Source: Myxococcales bacterium (lineage in GTDB: Bacteria > Myxococcota_A > UBA796 > GCA-2862545). From it: a stretch of 51,615 nt of DNA. A program made the position numbers and the translations under genes. Location: assembly GCA_019634415.1 (NCBI GenBank), contig JAHQVJ010000194.1:1-51615 (forward strand), written 5' to 3'. The number at the start of each line of letters is the position of its first letter. Positions within the stretch are counted from its first letter, which is position 1. Below the pieces are notes generated by a model. It had not been told where the DNA came from. It worked only from the letters and a program-made list of their open reading frames with translations, and made no database searches. Positions 8,645-16,659 of this stretch are shown in pieces.

Positions 8645-10902
8645 GCACGCACGAGAGTGCCGTGGGCCACGTGACGGGGTCAGCACGCTACGTGGACGAC
8701 CTGCCCGAGCCCGAGGGCACGCTGCACGCCGTGATCGTGGCGAGCCCCATCGCTCACGGCACGCTGCGCGGCATCGACGCAGCCCCTGCCCTCGCGCTGC
8801 CCGGCGTGCACGCCGTGATCGTCGCCGCCGACATCCCCGGCGACCCGCACGTCGGCCCCATCGTGCACGACGAGCCGCTGCTGGCCATCGACGCCGTCCA
8901 CACCACCGGCCAGGCGGTGGCGATGGTGCTCGCCGACACGCGCGAGCAGGCCCGGATCGGGGCAGACGCGGTGGCCCTCGACCTCGAGGCGCTGCCGGCG
9001 GTGCTCACCATCGACGAGGCCGTGGCGAGCAACAGCTTCCACACCGATCCCCACGTGATCGCCCGCGGCGACGTGGAGGCAGCGCTCGATGCCGCCCACC
9101 TGGTGATCCGAGGCGAGGTGCGCACGCCCGCCCAAGACCACTTCTACCTCGAGACCCAGTGCGCCCTGGCCGTGCCCACGGAGCGAGCCGGGCTCCACAT
9201 CTGGTCGAGCACCCAGCACCCCACCGAGGTGCAGCACATGGCCGCGCAGGTCCTGGGGATCGCCCAGGCATCGGTGACCTGCGAGGTGCCGCGCATGGGA
9301 GGCGCCTTCGGGGGCAAGGAGTCGCAGGCCACCCAGCCCGCGTGCCTCGCGGCGCTGGGCGCCTGGCGCACCGGCAGACCCGTCAAGGTGTGGCTCGATC
9401 GCGGCGAAGACATGCGCAACACCGGCAAGCGGCATCCGTTCCTGGGCCGCTACCGTGCGGGCTTCGGCGCGCGAGGCACCCTGCTCGCGCTCGAGGCCAC
9501 GCTGTTCAGCGACGGCGGGTGGTCCGCCGACCTGTCGGGTCCCGTGCTCGATCGAGGGCTGTTCCACCTCGACAACGCCTACCACGTGCCCGCACTGCGC
9601 TTCGAGGGGCGGGTGGCCCGCACCAACCTGCCGTCCAACACGGCGTTCCGGGGCTTCGGCGGCCCCCAGGGGATCTGCGTGGTGGAGGACGCCATCGAGC
9701 AGGCCGCCCGTCACCTGGGCATGTCCGCCTGGGACGTGCGACGACGCAGCTACTACGCTGCAGCTCCGAGGGATCGGGCCCCGTACGGCCAGCGCGTCCC
9801 CGAGCCCCGCATCGGTGCCATGCACGACCAGCTGTGCACCACGGCGAACATCACCGAGCGCCAGGCAGAGATCGCGGCGTTCAACGCGGCGAGTGTGCAC
9901 CACAAGCGCGGGCTCGGGCACATGCCGGTGAAGTTCGGCATCTCGTTCACCGCGTCGCACCTGAACCAGGCGGGCGCGCTGGTGAACGTGTACAGCGACG
10001 GCACCGTGCAGCTGAACCACGGCGGCACCGAGATGGGCCAGGGGCTGCACACCAAGATGATCGAGGTGTGCGCCGACACGCTGGGGGTGCCCACGAGCAC
10101 GGTGCGAAACATGGACACGCGCACCGACAAGGTGCCGAACACCAGCGCCACCGCTGCGAGCAGCGGCACCGACCTCAACGGCCAGGCCGTTCGCGCCGCC
10201 TGCGAGACGATCCGGGCGCGGATGGCCCCCGTGGCGGCCGAGCTGCTCGAGCTGCCCTCCGACGAGGACGTGCGGTTCGTGGACGGACACGCCACTGCCG
10301 GCGGTCGCTCCGTGGCGTTCTCGGAGGCGGCCGCCGCCTGCTGCTTCCGCCAGATCTCGCTGTCGTCCACCGGCTTCTACCGAACCCCCGGCATCGCCTA
10401 CGACCGGAAGGAGGGCCAGGGCACGCCGTTCTTCTACTTCGCGTGGGGGGTCGCCTTCGTGGAGGTCGAGGTGGCGGGGCTCACCGGCGAGCATCGCGTG
10501 CGACGCGTCGACATCCTGCACGACGTCGGCGACTCCCTGGTCCCCGAGATCGACGTGGGCCAGGTGGAGGGAGCCTTCGTCCAGGGAATGGGCTGGCTCA
10601 CCGGGGAAGAGGTCCTGTTCGACGACCACGGGCGATGCATCACGCACGGGCCGAGCACCTACAAGGTGCCCGCCGTGGGAGACGTGCCCCTCGATCTGCG
10701 GGTGCAGCTGCTGGACCGAGCCACCCAGGCCGACACCATCGGGGGCAGCAAGGCGGTGGGAGAGCCTCCCTTCATGCTCGCCATCGGAGTGGTGCACGCG
10801 CTGCGCGACGCCATCGCCGCGTTCGGCGCCCAGCCCGTCGAGCTGGCGCTGCCCGCGAGCCCCGAGGCGATCCTGCGAGCCGTGGAGGCGCAGCGCAGCT
10901 GA
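8641..10902 (+). CDS. xdhB: Xanthine dehydrogenase molybdopterin-binding subunit
   Basis: This is the catalytic subunit that hydroxylates hypoxanthine and xanthine to urate at a molybdopterin centre. The 753-residue length matches XdhB. It opens with the ald/xan domain (VTGSARYVDDLPEPEG), then shows the cofactor motifs GGAFGGKES (about 220), FRGFGGPQG (about 336) and GGTEMGQGL (about 460). The catalytic Glu lies in GSKAVGEPPFML (about 702-713). The start overlaps the xdhA stop, so the two subunits are translated together. The cofactor-insertion chaperone XdhC is not in the window. The stop lies only four bases from that of the convergent puuD. Confidence 0.95.
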   Translation: MSTHESAVGHVTGSARYVDDLPEPEGTLHAVIVASPIAHGTLRGIDAAPALALPGVHAVIVAADIPGDPHVGPIVHDEPLLAIDAVHTTGQAVAMVLADTREQARIGADAVALDLEALPAVLTIDEAVASNSFHTDPHVIARGDVEAALDAAHLVIRGEVRTPAQDHFYLETQCALAVPTERAGLHIWSSTQHPTEVQHMAAQVLGIAQASVTCEVPRMGGAFGGKESQATQPACLAALGAWRTGRPVKVWLDRGEDMRNTGKRHPFLGRYRAGFGARGTLLALEATLFSDGGWSADLSGPVLDRGLFHLDNAYHVPALRFEGRVARTNLPSNTAFRGFGGPQGICVVEDAIEQAARHLGMSAWDVRRRSYYAAAPRDRAPYGQRVPEPRIGAMHDQLCTTANITERQAEIAAFNAASVHHKRGLGHMPVKFGISFTASHLNQAGALVNVYSDGTVQLNHGGTEMGQGLHTKMIEVCADTLGVPTSTVRNMDTRTDKVPNTSATAASSGTDLNGQAVRAACETIRARMAPVAAELLELPSDEDVRFVDGHATAGGRSVAFSEAAAACCFRQISLSSTGFYRTPGIAYDRKEGQGTPFFYFAWGVAFVEVEVAGLTGEHRVRRVDILHDVGDSLVPEIDVGQVEGAFVQGMGWLTGEEVLFDDHGRCITHGPSTYKVPAVGDVPLDLRVQLLDRATQADTIGGSKAVGEPPFMLAIGVVHALRDAIAAFGAQPVELALPASPEAILRAVEAQRS

Positions 10903-10906
10903 TCGC

Positions 10907-12106
10907 TCACCGCGCCAGCGTGGCCTCGAGCCATTGCCCCAGGCGGGCGCGCTCCTCCTCCGTCATCTGCGTGACGTTGCCCAGCGGCATCACCTGGGTC
11001 GCGATGGTCTGCGCGTGGATCTGGGCCGCCACGCGCCGGATGTCCTCCGGGGACTCCAGCACCAGGCCCTTCGGCGCCTCGGGCAGCCCCTCGAAGGTGG
11101 GCCGCGTCGCGTGGCAGGTCAGGCAGCGACGGGCCACGATCTGCTGGACCTCCACCATGGACACCGCATCCCCGCCGTCGGCGGCAGGCAACGAGACCGC
11201 AGCGCTCGGCCATCGAGACACCCCCGCGGTGGCGAGGATCCCGAGCACGCCCACCGCGAGTAGCCAGCGCTGATCCTCCCCCCTCCCCCGCAGGTTCTGC
11301 CAGTGCCGGATCGCGATGGCGAACAGGCTGATGGCCGCCAGCAATGCCCAGTTGTAGGGATGCCCCCACGTGACCGGGTAGTGGTTGCTCACCATGATGA
11401 AGAGCACCGGAAAGGTCAGGTAGTTGTTGTGCAGCGAGCGCAGGGCACCGGCCTCGCCCCTCGCCACGTCGGCAGCCTCGCCCTTCACCATGGCGTCGAC
11501 CATGGCTCGTTGACCGGGGATGATCACGAAGAAGACGTTGGCCGCCATGCAGGTGCCGAGCATCGCGCCCACGTGGATGTAGGCGGCCCGATCCGACAGC
11601 ACCTGCGACAGTCCCCAGGCGAGCACCGTGGTGGCAGCGAAGCCCACCAGCGCCAGGGCCGTGGGGCGACGGGCCAGGGTGCGGCACAGCCCGTCGTAGA
11701 CGACCCAGCCCACCACCAGCGTGGCCACCCCCACCCCGACGGCCGCCGCGGGGGAGAGTGCGGTGGACGAGGTGTCCAGCATGTAGGCGCGGGCGTTGGC
11801 CCAGTAGGTCGCGGCCAGCAGCAGCACGCCGGTCACCCAGGTGAAGTAGGCCTCGTACTTGAACCAATGCAGCGTGGACGGCAGCTGCTCGGGCGCTCCG
11901 TCGATCTTGTGCACCCGGTAGAACGCGCCACCGTGCACCGCCCACAGCTCACCCTTCAGCCCCGCCACGGCGCCGCCCTCGGGCGGCCGCACGTGCTGGT
12001 TGAGCCAGTTGAAGTAGAAGGACGCCCCGATCCAGGCAGCGCCGATCACGAGATGCGCCCATCGCAACAGCAGATTGAGCCACTCCCCGATCCATCCGGT
12101 GAGCAT
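10907..12106 (-). CDS. puuD: Membrane urate hydroxylase with cytochrome c domain
   Basis: This PuuD-type urate hydroxylase oxidises urate to 5-hydroxyisourate and passes electrons to a fused cytochrome c instead of making H2O2 as soluble uricase does. The 399-residue protein has an N-terminal urate-oxidase membrane domain (Urate_ox_N/DUF989) with about eight membrane segments (WAHLVIGAAWIGASFYFNW, LHNNYLTFPVLFIMVSNHY). The C-terminal domain has heme motif CLTCH (about 328-332) and a likely Met ligand in QVMPLGN. The ATG at 12106 has GGAGG five bases upstream; two earlier ATGs lack a site. It supplies the step between XDH and UraH, but on the opposite strand. Confidence 0.92.
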   Translation of the reverse strand: MLTGWIGEWLNLLLRWAHLVIGAAWIGASFYFNWLNQHVRPPEGGAVAGLKGELWAVHGGAFYRVHKIDGAPEQLPSTLHWFKYEAYFTWVTGVLLLAATYWANARAYMLDTSSTALSPAAAVGVGVATLVVGWVVYDGLCRTLARRPTALALVGFAATTVLAWGLSQVLSDRAAYIHVGAMLGTCMAANVFFVIIPGQRAMVDAMVKGEAADVARGEAGALRSLHNNYLTFPVLFIMVSNHYPVTWGHPYNWALLAAISLFAIAIRHWQNLRGRGEDQRWLLAVGVLGILATAGVSRWPSAAVSLPAADGGDAVSMVEVQQIVARRCLTCHATRPTFEGLPEAPKGLVLESPEDIRRVAAQIHAQTIATQVMPLGNVTQMTEEERARLGQWLEATLAR

Positions 12107-12113
12107 GGGAGCC

Positions 12114-12147
12114 TCCATCATCTGCCCGTAGTAGCCACTATGATGGA
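12114..12147. promoter_or_regulatory. Inverted repeat between divergent puuD and allB
   Basis: A perfect 8-bp inverted repeat (TCCATCAT at 12114-12121, ATGATGGA at 12140-12147) with an 18-bp spacer fills most of the 44-base gap between the two start codons. Each arm overlaps the ribosome-binding region of one gene. It could be an operator for coordinate control of both directions, or a by-product of similar translation-initiation sequences placed back to back. Confidence 0.4.
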
Positions 12148-12150
12148 GCC

Positions 12151-13491
12151 ATGCCGACGTTCGCGATCCGGAGTCGCCGGGTGCTGCTGCCCGCTGGGCT
12201 GCAGCCCGCCACCGTGGTGCTTCGCGATGGCGTGATCGCCCACGTGGGCGACGACGCGGCCCCGGGGGTACCCATGGAGGACCTCGGCGACGACGTGCTC
12301 GCGCCCTCGCTGGTGGACACCCACGTGCACGTCAACGAGCCCGGCCGCACGGAGTGGGAGGGCTTCGCCACCGCCACCCGAGCCGCCGCCCGCGGCGGCA
12401 TCACCGCCCTCGTGGACATGCCCCTGAACTGTAGCCCCGTCACCACCACCGTCGACGCCCTGGAGCGCAAGCTGGCCGCGTGCAGCGGCAAGCTGTGGGT
12501 CGACACCGCCTTCTGGGGAGGCGTGATCCCGGGCAACGCCCGTGAGCTGGCCCCGATGGTGCAGCGCGGCGTCGTGGGCTTCAAGGCCTTCCTCTGCCAC
12601 TCCGGAATCGACGAGTTCCCAGGCTCCAGCGAGGCCGATCTCCTGCGAGCGATGTCGGTGCTCGCTCCACTGTCGGTGCCTCTGCTGGCCCACTGCGAGC
12701 TGGACGACGCCCTGATGAAGGTGCCCGAGTCCGCCTCGCCCAGCGAGTACCGCACCTACCTGCACTCGAGGCCTCGCGAGGGAGAGGACCGCGCCATCGC
12801 GCTGCTGATCGCCCTGAGCCGACAGACCGGCTGCCCCGTGCACGTGGTGCACCTGTCCTCGGCCACGGCGCTGCCGATGATCCGTGAGGCGAAAGCACAG
12901 GGGGTGCCGATCACGGTGGAGACGTGCCCACACTACCTGTGCCTGAGCGCCGAGGACGTGCCCGACGGCGCCACCGCCTTCAAGTGCGCGCCGCCCATCC
13001 GCGAGGGCTCCAACCGCGAGGAGCTATGGAAGGGACTCGTGGAGGGCGTCATCGACATGGTGGTCACCGATCACAGCCCGTGCGTGCCAGGGCTGAAGCT
13101 GCCCGACACCGGCGACTTCCTGCAGGCCTGGGGAGGCATCGCGTCGCTTCAGCTCGGCCTGTCGGCGGTGTGGACGGAGGCAAGGCGACGCTCAATCCCA
13201 ATGCAGCACGTGCTCGGCTGGCTGTCGGACGGCCCGCGCGCACTCGCAGGGTGGCCTGCTGCTCGGGGGGTGCGCCAAGGCGCGGCAGCAGATCTGATGG
13301 CGTGGCGCCCGGAGCGGACCTTCGAGGTGCACGAGGAGGACCTGGTGCAGCGGCATCCCGTCTCCCCCTGGATCGGTCGGCACCTGGCAGGCGACGTGCA
13401 CGCCACCTGGCTCCGCGGCCACCGGATCCTGCGCGACGGCAGGCTCGAGGGTCCACCCCATGGCCGCACGCTCCTGGGGAGGCAGACATGA
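12151..13491 (+). CDS. allB: Allantoinase
   Basis: This cytosolic amidohydrolase opens the allantoin ring to allantoate. The 446-residue protein has the binuclear-metal motif DTHVHVNEPGRTEWEGF (H58, H60), the metal-bridging Lys of GFKAF (K145, expected to be carboxylated), later His ligands in LLAHCEL and VVHLSSA, and the catalytic Asp of VVTDHSPC (about 305). The NEPGRTEWEGF stretch separates allantoinases from dihydropyrimidinases. It starts at ATG 12151 behind GGAG. Its stop overlaps the next start as ATGA, making it the first gene of a tightly coupled run of four pathway genes. Confidence 0.94.
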   Translation: MPTFAIRSRRVLLPAGLQPATVVLRDGVIAHVGDDAAPGVPMEDLGDDVLAPSLVDTHVHVNEPGRTEWEGFATATRAAARGGITALVDMPLNCSPVTTTVDALERKLAACSGKLWVDTAFWGGVIPGNARELAPMVQRGVVGFKAFLCHSGIDEFPGSSEADLLRAMSVLAPLSVPLLAHCELDDALMKVPESASPSEYRTYLHSRPREGEDRAIALLIALSRQTGCPVHVVHLSSATALPMIREAKAQGVPITVETCPHYLCLSAEDVPDGATAFKCAPPIREGSNREELWKGLVEGVIDMVVTDHSPCVPGLKLPDTGDFLQAWGGIASLQLGLSAVWTEARRRSIPMQHVLGWLSDGPRALAGWPAARGVRQGAAADLMAWRPERTFEVHEEDLVQRHPVSPWIGRHLAGDVHATWLRGHRILRDGRLEGPPHGRTLLGRQT

Positions 13492-15020
13492 GCGATCGCG
13501 CGCTGCGCGCCTTCCACGGCCTGACCGATCTCGCTGCGGCGACCCTGGGCGGCGAGGTGCTGCTGACCAGCGACGACTTCTTCGCTCCCGCCGAGCGGCT
13601 GCTGGCCCCGGGTCGCGCCACGTTCGACCCAGACCGCTACACCGAGCACGGCAAGTGGATGGACGGCTGGGAGTCTCGTCGTCGTCGGGTTCCTGGCCAC
13701 GACTGGTGCATCGTGCGCCTGGGCGTTCGGGGCCGGATCCGGGCAGTGGACGTCGACACCGACCACTTCCTGGGCAACCACGCGCCGTTCGCCAGCGTGG
13801 AGGGCTGCGTGGCCGATGCCGACGTCGACCCGGTGGTGCTGCGCGACACCGCCCACTGGGTGCCGGTGGTGCCCGCCACCGCGCTCGACGCCGGCAGCCG
13901 CAACCTGTGTGCGTCGCGATCGGACCAGGTGTTCACCCACCTGCGGCTCCACATCTACCCCGACGGAGGCGTGGCCCGGCTGCGCGTCTACGGCGATCCC
14001 GAGGTCCAGCACCCCTCGGAGGCGCTCGTGGACCTCGCGGCGGCGCTGTCGGGCGGACGCGCCGTGGCCTGCTCCGATGCGTTCTTCAGCCCGATGGAGC
14101 ACCTGGTGGCGCCAGGCCGCTCCACCTACATGGGGGGCGGCTGGGAGACGCGGCGCTCCAGACCTCCGGGCGCTGACTTCATCGTGGTGCAGCTCGGCAC
14201 GCCGGGCATCGTGGAGCAGGTGGTGCTCGAGACCCACCACTTCCACGGCAACCATCCGCAGCGCGCCAGGGTGGACGGCCTGTACTGGCCCGACGCGCCC
14301 ATCACCGCGCTCGTGGCGGATCCAGGGTTCGCGCCGGTGGCGGCGTTCCACCGACTGGGCCCCGACGCGGAGCACAGCCGGCACACCACGAGCGGCGGCC
14401 CCTACACCCACCTGCGGCTGAGGATCGAGCCCGATGGAGGCGTGTCCCGATTGCGTGCCTTCGGACATCCCACCACCGACACGCCAGGTGCACGCGACCC
14501 CGTCGTGCGGCCCCTCAACGGCTTGGACGAGGACCGAGCGCGCGCCGAGCTGACCCGATGCTGTGGTGCCACCCGCTGGGTGGCCGCCATGCTGGCAGCT
14601 CGCCCCTTCACGAGCCGACCGCACCTGCTCGGTCACGCCGAGCACGTGTGGTGGCATCTGGGAGACGGGGACTGGCTCGAGGCCTTCGGCCATCACCCGC
14701 GGATCGGCGCCGACGTCGAGGCCCTACGGGCTCGCTTCCCCGAGACGGCGGAGATGTCCGAGGCCGAGCAAGCAGGGGTTCGCGACGCCGACAGCGCCAC
14801 GCTCACCGCGCTGGCCGAGGGCAACCAGGCCTACAGCAGCCGCTTCGGGTTCGACTTCATCATCTGCGCCACGGGGGCGAGCGCCGAGCAGATGCTGGCT
14901 CGTCTGCGGGAGCGCCTCGAGAACCGCCCCGACGACGAGCTGCGGATCGCGGCCGCCGAGCAAGCCAAGATCACGCGCCTGAGGTTGGAGAGCCTCGATC
15001 TGTTGGGAGAGCCGCAATGA
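13488..15020 (+). CDS. Allantoicase-OHCU decarboxylase fusion
   Basis: This 510-residue bifunctional protein joins two steps of purine breakdown. Residues about 5-325 are an allantoicase of two repeated jelly-roll halves, marked by VDTDHFLGNHAP and LETHHFHGNHPQ and by the paired HLRLHIYPDGGVARLR and HLRLRIEPDGGVSRLR. Allantoicase cleaves allantoate to ureidoglycolate and urea. Residues about 345-510 are an OHCU decarboxylase (UraD), with FGHHPRIGAD (about 399-408), YSSRFGFDFI and the ending ELRIAAAEQAKITRLRLESL; this domain forms S-allantoin from OHCU. The joined steps are not consecutive, since allantoinase acts between them. The gene overlaps both allB and uraH by ATGA. Confidence 0.92.
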   Translation: MSDRALRAFHGLTDLAAATLGGEVLLTSDDFFAPAERLLAPGRATFDPDRYTEHGKWMDGWESRRRRVPGHDWCIVRLGVRGRIRAVDVDTDHFLGNHAPFASVEGCVADADVDPVVLRDTAHWVPVVPATALDAGSRNLCASRSDQVFTHLRLHIYPDGGVARLRVYGDPEVQHPSEALVDLAAALSGGRAVACSDAFFSPMEHLVAPGRSTYMGGGWETRRSRPPGADFIVVQLGTPGIVEQVVLETHHFHGNHPQRARVDGLYWPDAPITALVADPGFAPVAAFHRLGPDAEHSRHTTSGGPYTHLRLRIEPDGGVSRLRAFGHPTTDTPGARDPVVRPLNGLDEDRARAELTRCCGATRWVAAMLAARPFTSRPHLLGHAEHVWWHLGDGDWLEAFGHHPRIGADVEALRARFPETAEMSEAEQAGVRDADSATLTALAEGNQAYSSRFGFDFIICATGASAEQMLARLRERLENRPDDELRIAAAEQAKITRLRLESLDLLGEPQ

Positions 15021-15355
15021 GCGCCATCACCACCCACGTGCTCGACACCGCTCGCGGACGACCGGCCCAAGGCGTGCCCATCGTGCTGGAGCGCCAGGAG
15101 GCGCACGGCTTCGTGGAGGTGAGCCAAGGGCGCACCGACGCCGACGGTCGCGTGGCCGATCTGCTCGGCGCTCGCTCCCTGCAGACCGGCGTGTGGCGCC
15201 TCACCTTCGACACCGACGCCTACTTCGCCACCTTGGGCGTGCCCGCGTTCTATCCGGAGGTCCGCATCTGCTTCCGCGTGGCGCGAGCCGACGAGCACCA
15301 CCACGTGCCGCTGCTCCTGGCCCCCTTCGGCTACAGCACCTACCGGGGGAGCTGA
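15017..15355 (+). CDS. uraH: 5-Hydroxyisourate hydrolase (transthyretin-like)
   Basis: This 112-residue HIU hydrolase converts 5-hydroxyisourate, the PuuD product, to OHCU. It shows the family's N-terminal THVLDTARGRPAQGVPI with the catalytic His, the middle YFATLGVPAFYPEVRICF, and the diagnostic C-terminal YRGS. The length is typical for the cytosolic form and there is no signal peptide. It overlaps the upstream fusion gene as ATGA, so HIU hydrolase and the UraD domain that uses its product are translated in series. Confidence 0.94.
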   Translation: MSAITTHVLDTARGRPAQGVPIVLERQEAHGFVEVSQGRTDADGRVADLLGARSLQTGVWRLTFDTDAYFATLGVPAFYPEVRICFRVARADEHHHVPLLLAPFGYSTYRGS

Positions 15356-15356
15356 C

Positions 15357-16649
15357 GTGAAGACCACCCTCGACGACGCCACCCTGCAGCAGCGCCTGAC
15401 CGCCCTGCAGCCCGCCCACAGCACCTTCGCCGAGCACTACCCGGGGCCACCCGCCGACCGCCAGCCCGTGCACACCGTCTACGGTGGCGCCCACCTGTTC
15501 AAGGCCGGCACCGCCCGACGCCTCGGGCAGCTCGCGCGCGACCACGTGAAGCAGCACGCCCCCGACGCCCCCACCTTCGGACGCGCGCTGGGCATGCCCC
15601 ACGGGCTGTGGGAGACCGTGCACGCACGCACGCACCACAAGCTCGAGCACGAGCCCGTCGAGGACTTCCGCATCGACTTCGAGGACGGGTTCGGGGTGCG
15701 CCCCGACGACGAGGAGGACGCCACCGCGGTCCGCGCCGCCACCGAGGTCGCCCAGGGCGCAGCCACGGGAGAGCTGCCGCCCTTCCTCGGCATTCGCATC
15801 AAGGCGCTGACCCCGGAGCTTCAGGCACGCAGCCTTCGCACGCTCGATCTGTTCATGACCACCCTGCTCGATCAGACCCAGGGTGTGCTGCCCCCAGGGT
15901 TCGCCGTCACGCTGCCCAAGGTGCAGTACCCCGATCAGGTGTCGCTGCTGGTGGAGGTGCTCGGCGAGCTCGAGGAGGCCTGGGACCTGGACTCGGGGGC
16001 GCTTCGCCTGGAGCTCATGGTGGAGACGCCGCAGTGCATCGTCGACGCCGCCGGCCGGGTGGCGCTCCCTGGCTTGGTCCAGGCAGCCGGTGCTCGCTGC
16101 CGTGGCGCACACTTCGGCACCTACGACTTCACGGCCTCCATGGGGATCACCGCAGCCCATCAGACCATGGACCACCCAGTGTGCACCTTCGCCAAGCACA
16201 TGATGCAGGCGTCGCTGGCCCAGACGGGGGTGTGGCTGTCGGACGGTGCCACCAACGTGATGCCCGTGGGCGACGACGACGACGCCGTACACCGCGTGTG
16301 GCGCTTGTCCTACGCCCACATCGACCACTCTCTGCGCGGCGGGTTCTACCAGGGCTGGGATCTGCATCCAGGGCAGCTGCCCGTGCGCTTCGCCGCCTGC
16401 TACGCCTTCTTCTTGGAGCACCACGCCGCAGCCGCCGAGCGACTCCGCAACTTCGTGGCAGCCGCGAGCAAGGCCACCCTCGCAGGCGAGGTGTTCGACG
16501 ACGCCGCCACCGGCCAGGGGCTGCTCAACACCTGCCTGCGAGCGCTCAACTGCGGGGCCATCACGGAGCGGGAGCTGCTCGCAGACACGGGGCTGACCTC
16601 GGAGCAGCTGCAGACGCGCAGCTTCGCCCAGATCATCGCAACGATGTGA
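15357..16649 (+). CDS. DUF6986 family aldolase-like protein
   Basis: This 430-residue protein belongs, from memory, to the DUF6986 group within the HpcH/HpaI aldolase/citrate-lyase superfamily. Likely metal-site segments are DFRIDFEDGFG (about 101-111) and LGIRIKAL (about 144-151); LRLELMVETPQ and CRGAHFGTYDFTAS look like later barrel strands. The GTG start lies two bases after the uraH stop, with GGGGAG in front, so it is in the same operon. No ureidoglycolate lyase is visible here. By inference it may act on ureidoglycolate or on the glyoxylate derived from it. The reaction is unproven. Confidence 0.8.
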   Translation: MKTTLDDATLQQRLTALQPAHSTFAEHYPGPPADRQPVHTVYGGAHLFKAGTARRLGQLARDHVKQHAPDAPTFGRALGMPHGLWETVHARTHHKLEHEPVEDFRIDFEDGFGVRPDDEEDATAVRAATEVAQGAATGELPPFLGIRIKALTPELQARSLRTLDLFMTTLLDQTQGVLPPGFAVTLPKVQYPDQVSLLVEVLGELEEAWDLDSGALRLELMVETPQCIVDAAGRVALPGLVQAAGARCRGAHFGTYDFTASMGITAAHQTMDHPVCTFAKHMMQASLAQTGVWLSDGATNVMPVGDDDDAVHRVWRLSYAHIDHSLRGGFYQGWDLHPGQLPVRFAACYAFFLEHHAAAAERLRNFVAAASKATLAGEVFDDAATGQGLLNTCLRALNCGAITERELLADTGLTSEQLQTRSFAQIIATM

Positions 16650-16659
16650 GCCAGATACC

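Noticed and set aside
7037..8686. Long minus-strand open frame of 549 codons opposite xdhA
   Set aside because: It lies exactly antisense to a clearly recognised gene, has low-complexity His/Gly/Arg-rich translation and no domain; open antisense frames are expected at this GC content.
8680..10797. Minus-strand open frame of 705 codons opposite xdhB
   Set aside because: Antisense shadow of xdhB with His/Gly/Val-rich translation and no recognisable motif.
8307..11273. Plus-strand frame of 988 codons across xdhA, xdhB and puuD
   Set aside because: Arg/Ala/Pro-rich translation in a second frame of the same genes, without domains; codon positions favour the xdh frames.
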